NCBI GenBank assembly: GCA_035578155.1
Contig: JAPWDM010000015.1
Span: 13,519,776-13,583,775 of the forward strand
DNA length: 64,000 nt
Direction of reading: 5' to 3'
From: Brachynemurus nebulosus
Lineage: Eukaryota; Arthropoda; Insecta; Neuroptera; Myrmeleontidae
Shown: positions 54,597 to 64,000 of the stretch, in pieces
Numbering within the stretch: position 1 is the first letter of the stretch
Layout of the letters: each line of letters opens with the position of its first letter
Notes under the pieces: generated by a model
Told to the model about the DNA's origin: nothing
The model's database searches: none
The model's input: the letters and a program-made list of their open reading frames with translations, nothing else
Position numbers and translations under genes: made by a program

Positions 54597-56149
54597 TTTT
54601 TAAGTGGGTACTAAGTTGGTTGGTGCATAAGTTAACTGGTACTCAAAAGTACCACCAGTCAGGAAGGGTTAAAAGAATTTTTATAAATTTATTAAAGATG
54701 TATATATATATTTTTTAATCTGAAAAAGATCTACATACTCAAAACACATTTTTATTTTACTTAGAGTTGTCTAAAATTATTGTAGATAAATAATTAACAA
54801 ATGAAAAAATTTTTCTTTTCTTAAAATTAATACATTTTTAACTCATAAACGATTATATGTATGTTAGTACACTGTATGTTAGTTTGTTAGTACACGTGTT
54901 TTATTGTATAGTCCGTATGTAATAGTATATGTACGTAGGTACGTATTGTATGTATATGTATATTATTATCACTAGTCGTACATATGCATAGGTATTATAT
55001 AACGCGAGTTCTTACTCAGTGTGACAGAATTCCATTATCAGCATTTTTTTGTGTTAGTTCGTATTTTATTAATTCAACAATTTTAGAAAGCGGATAAATT
55101 TTATTTGTGATAAATAAATATAAATTAATATTTTGTAATATATAAATTTGAAAAACCTATAAAATACAATTAAGACAAGGCAAATTATCTAACAATAAAA
55201 AATAATTAAAATCAAAATATTGAATGTAAATATAGCGCCCTTATAATAAATAAAGTCGTGTAATGTCATCCATTTTATGTCAAAAACAGAGTGGGAAGCT
55301 TCAAAATTAATTATCATATGTTTGAGTAAATATTTTTAAGTACATAATTATTGTTAATAAGTTATGAATTAATGAACAATTAAAAATTTTTAACTTAATT
55401 ATTCTTCCTACGTTAATCTAAATGATTTTTATTAATATTTAATTTATCTCTAATGTATTTTACGCAAACTGTGGACAGAAAATGGATGACATGTCACAAC
55501 TATTTATTATAGGGACTGTATGTAAATAATATGTATATGCAAGGACATCTAGGTTTTTTTTAGTGAAAATCAGTAAGTCGGTAAAGTAACAAACTCAACC
55601 ATTTTTTTCAGCTTTATATACACACACACACAGATGGAAGTATAGGTATTAATTGCACATAGCATGTTTTGCTTAAGTCTATTACATCAATATAGAAACA
55701 ACTGTTGTTACAAATCTACCTATTGAACGTAATACATGGTTGTTAAGTACATACTGTATAATTTATAACGTATCAAATGGTAATGCTACTATAGATTAGT
55801 GGTTATAATACCCGCTCCGTATACAACAGAAGCAAGTTCGAATCTGCCTACTGACTTATCGAAGAAAATGACGTCATACAAAAAAAAATGGCGACGTATG
55901 ATGAACGTCCACAAAAAAAAAAAAATGGCGACGTTGACAAAGTCAACGCCATAGCCTGTACGTGTGAAAAAAAAACTGGCGACGTTGACGAAGTCAACAT
56001 CATCGAAAAACACGTCTGCCGACGTCACCGACCGATATTGTCAATTACCACCCACGAAATTTCACACGACCACACCCAAAAAAATTACCCACAGTGGCCA
56101 AAAAGTTCCCGCCCTAGAGTATCCCATTACCTACATTAAATAGGTTTCT
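54597..56149. other. Non-coding AT-rich region
   Basis: No gene. A (CA)n stretch near 55620 and two copies of TGGCGACGTTGACNAAGTCA (about 55925 and 55973), each palindromic around GTTGAC..GTCAAC, are the only notable structures. Confidence 0.45.
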
Positions 56150-57823
56150 GCCACATCTAAATCAAATTTCGAAATTCGTTCCTTTCTAGGGAGAATTCGG
56201 CCAAATCTCAATACATATACTACGGAATGAAGTAGCTTAGTCCAAGAAGAAAAATAATCTATTAGCTGGTAAAAAGGCGATTCTAAATCTTGAGTTACTA
56301 CGTGAATTAATAACTCATTGGATATTAGGTTTTGATTGATATTCTCATCAAGTTATTTGATAGGCCATTCATTTCGAGGCAAGCCCAACCAGGAGGGGCC
56401 TTCAAACCAGGAGGAATGATTGACTAAATTAGAGGGTGTAAGACCCCTACTTGCGCAATCAGCAACATTCGATTTCCCAGGTACAAAGTACCAATGGGAG
56501 GCTGGCAAGCAATTATGAATTTGGGCAATTCTGTTGGAATAAAGGTTTTCCAACCCTTTGGTGCGGAATTTATCCAGTTGAAAGTGATCATTGAATCACA
56601 TAGGGCGTAAATATTTTCAATCGGTTTTAGGACAATAGGTATCTCGAACATGCGCAATCACTTTGGCTAATTGGACGGCTGCACATAATTCAAGTCTCGG
56701 CAACATAATCTTGGTCACCGGAGATACTCGTGCTTGGGCACAAAGAAATCTAACGCTTACATGACCGGCAATATCAATACTACGAATGTAAATATATGAC
56801 TGATGCATAGCCTACTTGACTAGCGTCCGAAAACCCAATAATGCTATAGGAACTAGTTTCAAAAACATATTTCATTAGAATTAGTTTCATATGTCTAATA
56901 CAGTTAGTTTATTCAATAGGAAAAATTCACTTCGTAATTTTTCCCAGATCAATTGGATTTCTGGTGGAGCGATTTCATCCCAATCGGATTTAATTTGCCA
57001 TAATCTTATAATCAATAATTTTATATAAAGCGTCAAGGGGGATAGAAATCCCAAAGGATCGAAAATTCTACTGACTAAACTTAACATTGATCGTTTAGTG
57101 CATGAGGCGGCTATTTCCTGCACTCGAAAACTAATTTCATCATTCGACGGGGTATATTGCAATCCTAAAACCTTGTAATAACCCTTATCAAACTCGACTA
57201 TACTCGGAGATTGGAGGTCAACTGGAATTTGTAATAAAACATCCGTCGAATTTGAAGTCCATTTGACCATTGGGAATCCACCACTGCGGAAAAATTGAAC
57301 TAGTTGTGATTGTAGTCGAACTGCTATCTCCACATTTGGTAAGCTACTTATAAAATCGTCCATGAACATGTCGCGTTCTACATATTCCGCCACTTCCGGA
57401 AAAGATTCACCTTCATCTTGAATCAACTGTTTCACTGTGCGCAAGCTCAAATATGGGAAGGAGGATACCCAAAGTTACCGTATTCAACTAGTACACCAAA
57501 ATTGGATCATCCTTGCTGAAACGCCAAAGGATTCTTTGTAATGGACGGTGTGCAGGAGTAATATTTATTTGTCGGTACATGGCCTTTATGTCAGCACCGA
57601 GACAAATAGGAAACAAACGAAAGTTTAAGAGGATTGTCACGATACAATTTTGTAGTTTCGGGCCTTTATGGAGTATATCGTTTAAGGAAATACCATTGTC
57701 GGATTTCATACTGAAATCAAACACATTTCTGCAAGGAGTGGATGTACTTTCGGGTTTCCATACACAATGGTGGGCAGGATAGTACGCCTTTTCTCTAAAA
57801 TCGGGATTTTGGATCAATGTCAT
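56150..57823 (-). pseudogene. BEL/Pao reverse transcriptase and Pao domain
   Basis: 57823-57488 has KAYYPAHHCVWKPES and CLGADIKAMYRQI (RT motif A Asp). 57450-56887 has FMDDFISSLPNVE (the xMDD catalytic pair), the connection SMLSLVSRIFDPLGFLSP and KSDWDEIAPPE. 56808-56150 has the RNase-H-like Pao domain: KIMLPRLELCAAVQLAK, ALCDSMITFNWI, HWYFVPGKSNVADCASRGL, and NLISNELLIHVV at the end. Several frameshifts separate the pieces. Integrase and the 3' LTR are missing: homology stops at ~56150. Confidence 0.9.
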
Positions 57824-57924
57824 ATGGCCTTGGTTTAGATAATCTTGGATAATATCGGAATAAATTAATCGAAGGTCGGGTGATTTGTCTAAACGACGTT
57901 CGAAAGAGACTAAACGAGCTTTGG

Positions 57925-58641
57925 CTAACTATAGGAATTTCCCAATTGAGAAGGATCCTCTTTTAGAGGAAGACTAACGGTATATCGACCAGAGTCATCC
58001 CTGGTAACCGACTCAGCAAACAATCTTTCACGTACTTCACCATAGGAGGATTTAGGTTCTGTACCAAACTTTTCAATTTCGAACATTTTCTGTACCAAAG
58101 TATCTAAGGTCAAAAAGGTGCAATAACTTTCTGTCCGTACTGATGGTTCCAAAGAAAGAGTGGGACCAATGACTAAATACCCCAAAGTTGTCTGGATCCC
58201 AATTGGTGTACCCCTTTTACCAACAACCTTGTGGAAACCTAAAATTTCGGCAAAAACAGAAGCTCCTAGTATACCATCAATTTTACCCGGAATATAAAAA
58301 GATGAATCTGCCAACGGTATATTTTTTAAATGGTGGAAAGATCTCCTATCGATCGACACATCCGGCAATAAGTTGGTAACGCGATCTATCAACAAAGTTT
58401 CAATTCAGAGTTTAATGTTCGGGTCAACAACAGAAAAAATATTTAAACTGGTACGGCCTTTAAGTGGTTTCACTGTACCACCTATTCCTAAAACATTGTT
58501 CGCTAATTTGGAATATGTTAATTCTAATTTCCTACAACATTTAAAAGTTAAAAGATTAGATGTGGAGGCGTTATCTACTAACTTACGAAGTATATGTTCC
58601 TTACCCCATCTATCATAAACTTTAACTAAGGCGGTACTCAA
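57925..58641 (-). pseudogene. BEL/Pao aspartic protease region
   Basis: TALVKVYDRWGKEHIL and LRKLVDNASTSNLLT hold the protease active-site Asp in the position of the usual D-S-x-S. After a shift near 58400 the second half reads KIDGILGASVFAEIL and GIQTTLGYLVIGPTLS, matching the DUF1758 pattern. It would cleave the Gag-Pol precursor. Confidence 0.8.
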
Positions 58642-58649
58642 TAAGTTTC

Positions 58650-60023
58650 GCTCTCATTTGGGTTGATTTGATGTTTGCGCACACAAAGTTTAAGTATTTT
58701 CCCATGAACTGGAGTCATAATTCACTATGGGGTTGTTATTGTTTCGACTAGGACCCGCTAAACTAGTATTATTTGGATTATTGGATGTTGGGTGGTTAGC
58801 ATTTAAGTCCTTATGTAAGTATGTATGATGTTTGCCTTTACACTTTAAACAACAAAATTTGGAGGGACATATGTTGACCTTATGCTTGGCGGAAAAACAA
58901 TTTAAGCATAGGTTTTTGTCTTTTATTTATAAATTTTGTTTCGAAGTTGCTCGACTTAAAGGGGTTACAATCTTTCAATAAATGATTACCGTTACTACAA
59001 AAAATGCAATTTCTATCGAAACTATTCGAACTATGGGCTACAAATGATTTCGGGGATTTGGAATGAGGATCAATCTTGCTACGATTAGATGATTGATACG
59101 ATTAGGCTTTATTTCTTTCCGATCTAAATGCTATCTTGCTCTGATTTTGTATGAAACTAACAAGTTCATCATATTTAGGCAGTATTTCGAATTAATTCGA
59201 ACGAATTTATCACCACTGGAGGTAATTTTATTATAGCTAAATAGGTTAGGATATAATCGTCTAAATTTTCGATATTTAAACGTTTCAAAGCACTAACGTT
59301 GGTATTAAGTCTCTCTAGAAACATTTGCAAACTATTCGAATTATCGTTAGGGAGCGCTCGAAAATTAACTAAACGGTCCAGGTAAATATTTGCCAAAAAC
59401 CGCTTATCCTGGTATGTATCTTCTAATAATTTGAAAATTATATCGTAATTACTGGGTACTGGTTCAACAAACGAACAAATTTTTAATGCCTTTCCCGATA
59501 AACTACCGAAAAGGTATTGCCATTTTTCGGCTTTCGAAAATTCCGGTCTGATATGTACCAACTGCTTAAAATTATCGTAAAATAAAGGCCAAATCGAAAC
59601 ATCATCACCACTAAACTTTATTAAATCAAATTTTGGTAATCTAATATGGGTTTTATTGGCTTCAAGGTTGCTAGTACTGGGAACATTTGTCACATTTGAG
59701 TCATCGGATTTCACTAAATATTTTAAGGCATAATATTGAACAGTATCGTTTAATTCTTCAAACGAATCTAAAACATTATACGACGGGGGCTTATTGGGTT
59801 CCAAATTTTGTTTCAAAGTGACTATTTGAAACAAACTTTCAATAACTTCTCGGTAATCAACAATGGTTTTTTCGATAGTTCCATATCGAATTTCAAAATT
59901 TCGGAATTTTTCTTGATTATTGGGGTCACTATCTAGATTTAGGGTGGCATCATAACACAGTTGCATTCGACGAAAAATGTTTTCTTGTCGTGCAATGGCT
60001 CTGTCCAATTTTGCGTTTGACAT
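58650..60023 (-). pseudogene. BEL/Pao Gag (DUF1759) with zinc knuckles
   Basis: The ATG at 60023 opens a 282-codon frame with the DUF1759 signature: HIRLPKFDLIKFSGD, WPLFYDNFKQLVH, EKWQYLFGSLSGKALKI, ILTYLAIIKLPPVV. After a stop near 59175 the frame continues in pieces with CIFCSNGNHLLKDC and CLNCFSAKHKVNIC, both CX2CX4HX4C zinc knuckles for RNA packaging, and a third partial one (CCLKCKGKHH). Confidence 0.9.
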
Positions 60024-61315
60024 TTTGTAAACACAATAGGCAAATTCACTTTAAGTTTTATTCTGAGGAAAATAAAACAAAATTAAATTATAAATATGTT
60101 TTAATGTACTATTAATAGATAAATAAATATTAAATTCAAATCCCAAATATCAAATGTAACTTCAACAATTAAATTTTAAATTTACTCCTCAATTCGGTAA
60201 GGTTATAATTTTGTAAAAAAATGTATTTTTATAAATGTACGTCATGTATCAGCAATAATCCGTGACAGATCGATAATGCAGTGACAAATTCTATCGGTTA
60301 TACATACAATGGTAGCAATTGGTAACTAAATTCAGATATGTACGCAAAGGATCTATGTATGTATGTTACATTCATATCACCGCTTCGAATGGCTTTATGC
60401 ATAGAACATCTTTATGCATATAATATAATGGCGCGCAAAATATTCTTAAATACAAAGATTTTGGTTATTAATTTATTAAATTTAGGTTTTTTATTACGAA
60501 TAAATTTAGTATGAACACCACAATAAAGCACAATGGATTATTTATCAATTTATGAGCAAATCAATATTGCTAAACAAACAAATAGGCAAATTTAGTTAAT
60601 GAAAACGATTTTATAAAACGAATCGACAATTTTAATATTAAACCGGTATATAAACGACAAAAAATGGTTCAATATTAACAACAGGCATTACTTCAAGCAA
60701 GATAAACGATTATCCGGCTCGAAGGACCAACAATATGGTGTGAATCCGAAATGATTCGCAAACCTTAGATTTAAACAGACTGTATAGCAAAACGAAATGT
60801 AGAAAACTGAGTTCTCGCGTACCTGAGTTGTCGTGATTTTCATTAGTAGAAAAAATAACCAATCCAAAACGATGGTTCGAGAAAAAGGGTTAGGATAGGA
60901 TTACCTTGTTTTGGGCGATGTTCTTCGCATATTGTCAGGTACTTAGAAATGTGTCGAGAATTCAATTCTTCAAAATTTAATTCACTATTTGAAAACACTA
61001 TTAGTTTTCATTACGAATTATAACAATTTCACTAAGAAAAGGTTCAAATTTTACATGTGCCTTATATGCGTGTTTAAACTGGTTAAACTAACAATTAGGC
61101 AATTATACACGAAAACAAAACACCTTTTGGCTTGGCGATTAACAACGAACTACTACTGATTAACTTTTAATTCAAAATATATTCAAACAAAAGCGCGTAA
61201 ACACACGGCATCCTTTTTTTAAATTCTAACTTTTGTTTTCCAAATTTCTATTCTTTCATTGTAGTAACTACTTAATATATTTTTTTTATTGTTTCAGCGT
61301 TACTTTTTATTCGTT
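60024..61315. other. Probable 5' UTR and LTR zone of the BEL/Pao copy; otherwise non-coding
   Basis: AT-rich. A 5' LTR would be expected just upstream of Gag on the minus strand, but with the 3' LTR missing I cannot define its limits. Confidence 0.35.
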
Positions 61316-62033
61316 TCACTTTTTTATTAAATGTAAATTATCTTTTTTTTCGGTTGTTTCATTTTTATTTTCTTTTTCATCTTTTTTATCAATTTCAACA
61401 GCAGTGCTTGAAAAAGTGCCATTGTTTTCATCACTGCTCTTAGACGGCGTAATTATGCCATTTTCAGATAGCAATATCGAAGGAAAACAATTTTTATTTT
61501 ATTTTGATATATTTCATTTTATTCCTTCTCATATTCAAAATATATTCGACTCCTTCCTTTTTTATTGTTGTTATCAATAAACTTTTTAAAGGCACGTTCC
61601 AAAACCGTCCACCGATTTTCTACGTGTTTTGGGTCCATAGAAATGTTGTACTGATGTTTCATTTCGTTTGCAATTACTTCCCATAAATGTTTCCTTGTAC
61701 GTATTTTACTAGCACCAACATGATCTTTGTACTCTTTATACAGTTCAAATAACAGTTTAGTGTCTTTCTGACTCCAGGGCACATATTCTGATTTAACGAT
61801 ACTATCAATTTGATTTTCATTATTTTCAATTTTATTTCCAGTATTTTCAATTTGATTTCCATTATTTTCAATTTGATTTCCATTATTATTATTATTCTCG
61901 GAATTTAATAATATAACAAACTCTGATAAACGTGATGAAAATTTATTTGCAATTAACAAAAAATCAAGTAAATATACATGAAAAATATTTAAATATGTAT
62001 AACTTGTTTTTAAAAAGTTTCTTACCATCCATT
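61316..62033 (-). pseudogene. Myb/SANT-like DNA-binding protein gene
   Basis: Starts ATGGATG followed by GTAAGA at ~62027. Splicing to an AG near 61925 gives MDEFVILLNSEN. Next come 6-residue repeats (NQIENN, NQIENT, NKIENN, NQIDSI; 18 nt each), then the domain: YVPWSQKDTKLLFELYKEYK, KIRTRKHLWEVIANEMK and VENRWTVLERAFKKF, a trihelix of the Myb_DNA-bind_4/5 type. A stop and a one-base shift near 61517-61480 precede an acidic Lys/Glu tail ending at 61316. Such proteins accompany Harbinger-type transposons, but no transposase is adjacent. Confidence 0.75.
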
Positions 62034-62039
62034 TTTTCT

Positions 62040-62961
62040 TTCTTTGTTATATTGCTTATTTTGATATGAGCGTATGATCTTGGAGCGTATATATTTACAT
62101 GTCTAAACTAGTTTAAATGTCAACAATCAATTTATTTTGTTCCACCTGTATGTATTTTACAAACATGTTTGTAACTTGTTCATAGTCGAGCATGCGCATA
62201 AATAAATCATGGACATGTTTTGTATTTGTCAAAAAAAGATGCTGGAACATACTTATCATAAGCGACAGCAACTTTATTAAAATACATCTCTCGACTTTTT
62301 ACTCCCTTAATAGCAATTACCTCTTAATGCCTTACTTTGATTTTTAATTTTACATATTATTTAGCCTCTAAAGTACCCATTGAAAGTTTTGTTTATGAAA
62401 GTAATAAACGATTTTGAGAAACGTAGTAATCATTAGAAATACCAATAAATGGTTGAATATTTTTGTTAGAAGAACTTAATTTTTGCAGATGTCGTTCATA
62501 ATTTGCTACAGTTTCTGCCACATAAATAAACGACTGCTGGCAATGTTTTATAGAATATTTGATAATATTTTTTTCCCTTTTAAATCCTTTCCGACTTTAA
62601 TGGGGTTGTTCTTTAGAACAACATGCAGTAAATAAAAAATAGTAGCATATTTTCCATCTACAAATGAGGATAGTTTTGCTAAGTATAACAGAAAGTTTTA
62701 AAAATGTCCAACTAAGCATTGGATACTTACTTGATGTTAAATTTTTTTCTTCAACTAGTGTGTCATAAATTTCTCAGCAAGATGGATCTTCGCTTTTTTT
62801 TTTATAAAACATTATTTTTTCCATAAAATGTCTTAAGTAAGTCTTATCGAGCAATAAATTATTTTCCTGATATCGTTCAGAATAGTCATTTAATATCTAA
62901 AAATGGAAATTTAAAATTTTATAGGTAATTCTGACCTTTGCAAGATAATTTATTGACTTAC
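62040..62961. other. Non-coding / undetermined
   Basis: AT-rich; probably intron or downstream sequence of the minus-strand remnant at 62962-63940. No supported protein. Confidence 0.35.
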
Positions 62962-63263
62962 AAGTCGGTATCCATTCGCTTCCTTGTATTATGGATATTT
63001 GGGAAATATTTCTTCTGTAGTTTGAGCATAGCGATAAGTAATCTGAATTGAATGCATTCATTCCAGTGCTGCAAAACATACAAAATTTAATGAATAATTC
63101 ACTAATGCTCCGAGGCATTTTCTTCGTCCTGCGTGTCCAGTTTTCATTTTCTAGTTGACTGATTATTTTTAGTTTCATCTTTTGCATTTATTAAACCGCC
63201 TTTCTTTAGCTAATTTGTTATAATATTTGTAATATAATTTTCCCAACTGGTGCGGCTTTGGTT
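62962..63263 (-). pseudogene. Unidentified coding remnant, second exon
   Basis: After a CAG acceptor at 63264 the frame reads EPKPHQLGKLYYKYYNKLAK, shifts, and later reads NECIQFRLLIAMLKLQKKYF and IHNTRKRMDTDL before a GTAAGT donor (62961). There are stops in between. Splice signals and composition argue for a decayed exon of the gene at 63655-63940. Confidence 0.4.
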
Positions 63264-63654
63264 CTGTGAACGTAATAATATTCCTAAAAAATAAAAATCA
63301 CTATATCTTACAAAAAACTAATTATGTAAAAATGATTACTCGCAATGTTTTGGTTGGCATACCTGAAAATAATTTGCTCTACTAATTGTTGACAAAGTGT
63401 TGTTGTTAGCTTTATGTTATTACGAATGTAATAATCAACAGTTATTAATTTTTTTTTTTTCATTTTTTTTAACAAATCACGAATAAAATAAAGAAAGTTA
63501 TAGTTTTCTACTGTTTAACACCTACTGTTGAAGAAAAATGAAAAAAAATTTTATTTTAAAAAAAATCAAAATGGTATTAAATCAACAAGTATATTCGATA
63601 ATATATCTCTGTTTGACTTATTTACAGTTTTATTTCCCTTGTAGTAGTTTAAAA

Positions 63655-63940
63655 TTAGAGTTCCTTGATTATATTTGGAAAGAATTTCCAAATTTTAGTT
63701 TGAGCAGCGAAATTTCTATTTACAAACTGTAGCGTCAAACATCGTGGGAAATCCAGCAACTCGGCATATGAAGTCGATGGTACAGATTCCGTATCCGTTT
63801 GTTCAGTCTCAATTCGGTTTTTTACTTTCCATTTTCGTAATTCATATCCAAAACGTATTATTTTATTCCATTTAAATTGTTTTAGAAAAAGAACCGCATA
63901 ATCAGGAGTTAATAATTTTAACTCATCAATAAAACATTAT
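63655..63940 (-). CDS. Unidentified coding exon near the window edge
   Basis: A minus-strand frame preceded by a TTACAG acceptor (~63941) and open to the stop at 63655: FIDELKLLTPDYAVLFLKQF, IIRFGYELRKWK (SAM-domain-like helical start), then a Ser/Thr/Glu linker and YAELLDFPRCLTLQ ... KIWKFFPNIIKEL. I have seen this layout in multi-copy insect proteins of unknown role and cannot assign a function. Earlier exons would lie outside the window. Confidence 0.4.
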
Positions 63941-64000
63941 TTTCTGTAACAATTAACTTCTGTTAATCTTTTAATTAACAAATAAATAAGTAAATATAAC

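Noticed and set aside
55888..56139. ORF with repeated GDVDKVN / GDVDEVN-like units
   Set aside because: Arises from two palindromic DNA repeats, and the opposite strand gives an equally long ORF; no coding signature.

Overview
This window is a strongly AT-rich eukaryotic sequence with spliced, multi-intron gene remnants, dinucleotide and trinucleotide microsatellites, a degraded 5S rRNA copy, and an almost continuous carpet of transposable elements. The element repertoire (BEL/Pao, Penelope-like, Helitron with a DUF6570-like region, Polinton/Maverick, piggyBac, pogo/Tigger, PIF/Harbinger and hAT types, plus short TTAGG-like tracts) fits an arthropod, most likely an insect. I cannot name the species, and I see no confident intact single-copy host gene. 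Nearly every long reading frame is a transposable-element protein or its remnant, and most carry frameshifts or in-frame stops.

Layout. 1-722: mostly non-coding, with a 5S rRNA-like sequence on the minus strand. 723-4925: two ~0.9 kb inverted arms, each starting at a TATA box and carrying the same pair of overlapping ORFs, around a centre with a third, minus-strand gene; I do not recognise this element. 5400-8760: a broken DUF7869-like gene interrupted by a hairpin MITE (in its intron) and by a pogo-like transposon, whose own transposase is split by a hAT-type MITE. 9270-13132: a three-exon minus-strand gene for a ~1100-residue protein of unknown function, broken by one stop and one frameshift. 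16106-29291: a second DUF7869 gene bounded by perfect 28-bp terminal inverted repeats, carrying a 5.6 kb LTR retrotransposon in exon 1 (ATAG target duplication) and an inverted Penelope-like dimer in its middle. 29918-31438: PIF/Harbinger transposase and MADF remnants. 31.7-37.0 kb: mostly non-coding. 37.0-40.2 kb: an internally deleted Helitron (minus). 40.5-42.9 kb: a SWIM/YqaJ-nuclease gene remnant (plus). 43.0-44.6 kb: hairpin element, DDE transposase fragment and a dispersed repeat also present at 5 kb. 44.6-45.86 kb: a LINE endonuclease fragment. 45.87-52.87 kb: a Polinton DNA polymerase B gene cut by two transposons, one of which carries a piggyBac MITE. 53.4-54.6 kb: a Tigger/pogo deletion derivative. 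56.15-60.02 kb: BEL/Pao gag-protease-RT remnant. 61.3-63.94 kb: a Myb/SANT-like gene and an unidentified minus-strand coding remnant near the window edge.

How it fits together. The window is best read as nested insertions. Removing the inner elements restores continuity of the outer ones: exon 1 of the DUF7869 gene across the LTR element, the pogo N-terminus across the hAT MITE, Polinton polB across a foldback MITE and a DDE-SWIM transposon, and the DDE-SWIM coding exon across a piggyBac MITE. The best candidates for something undescribed are the DUF7869 transposon with its own terminal repeats and the inverted-arm two-ORF element at 0.7-4.9 kb.
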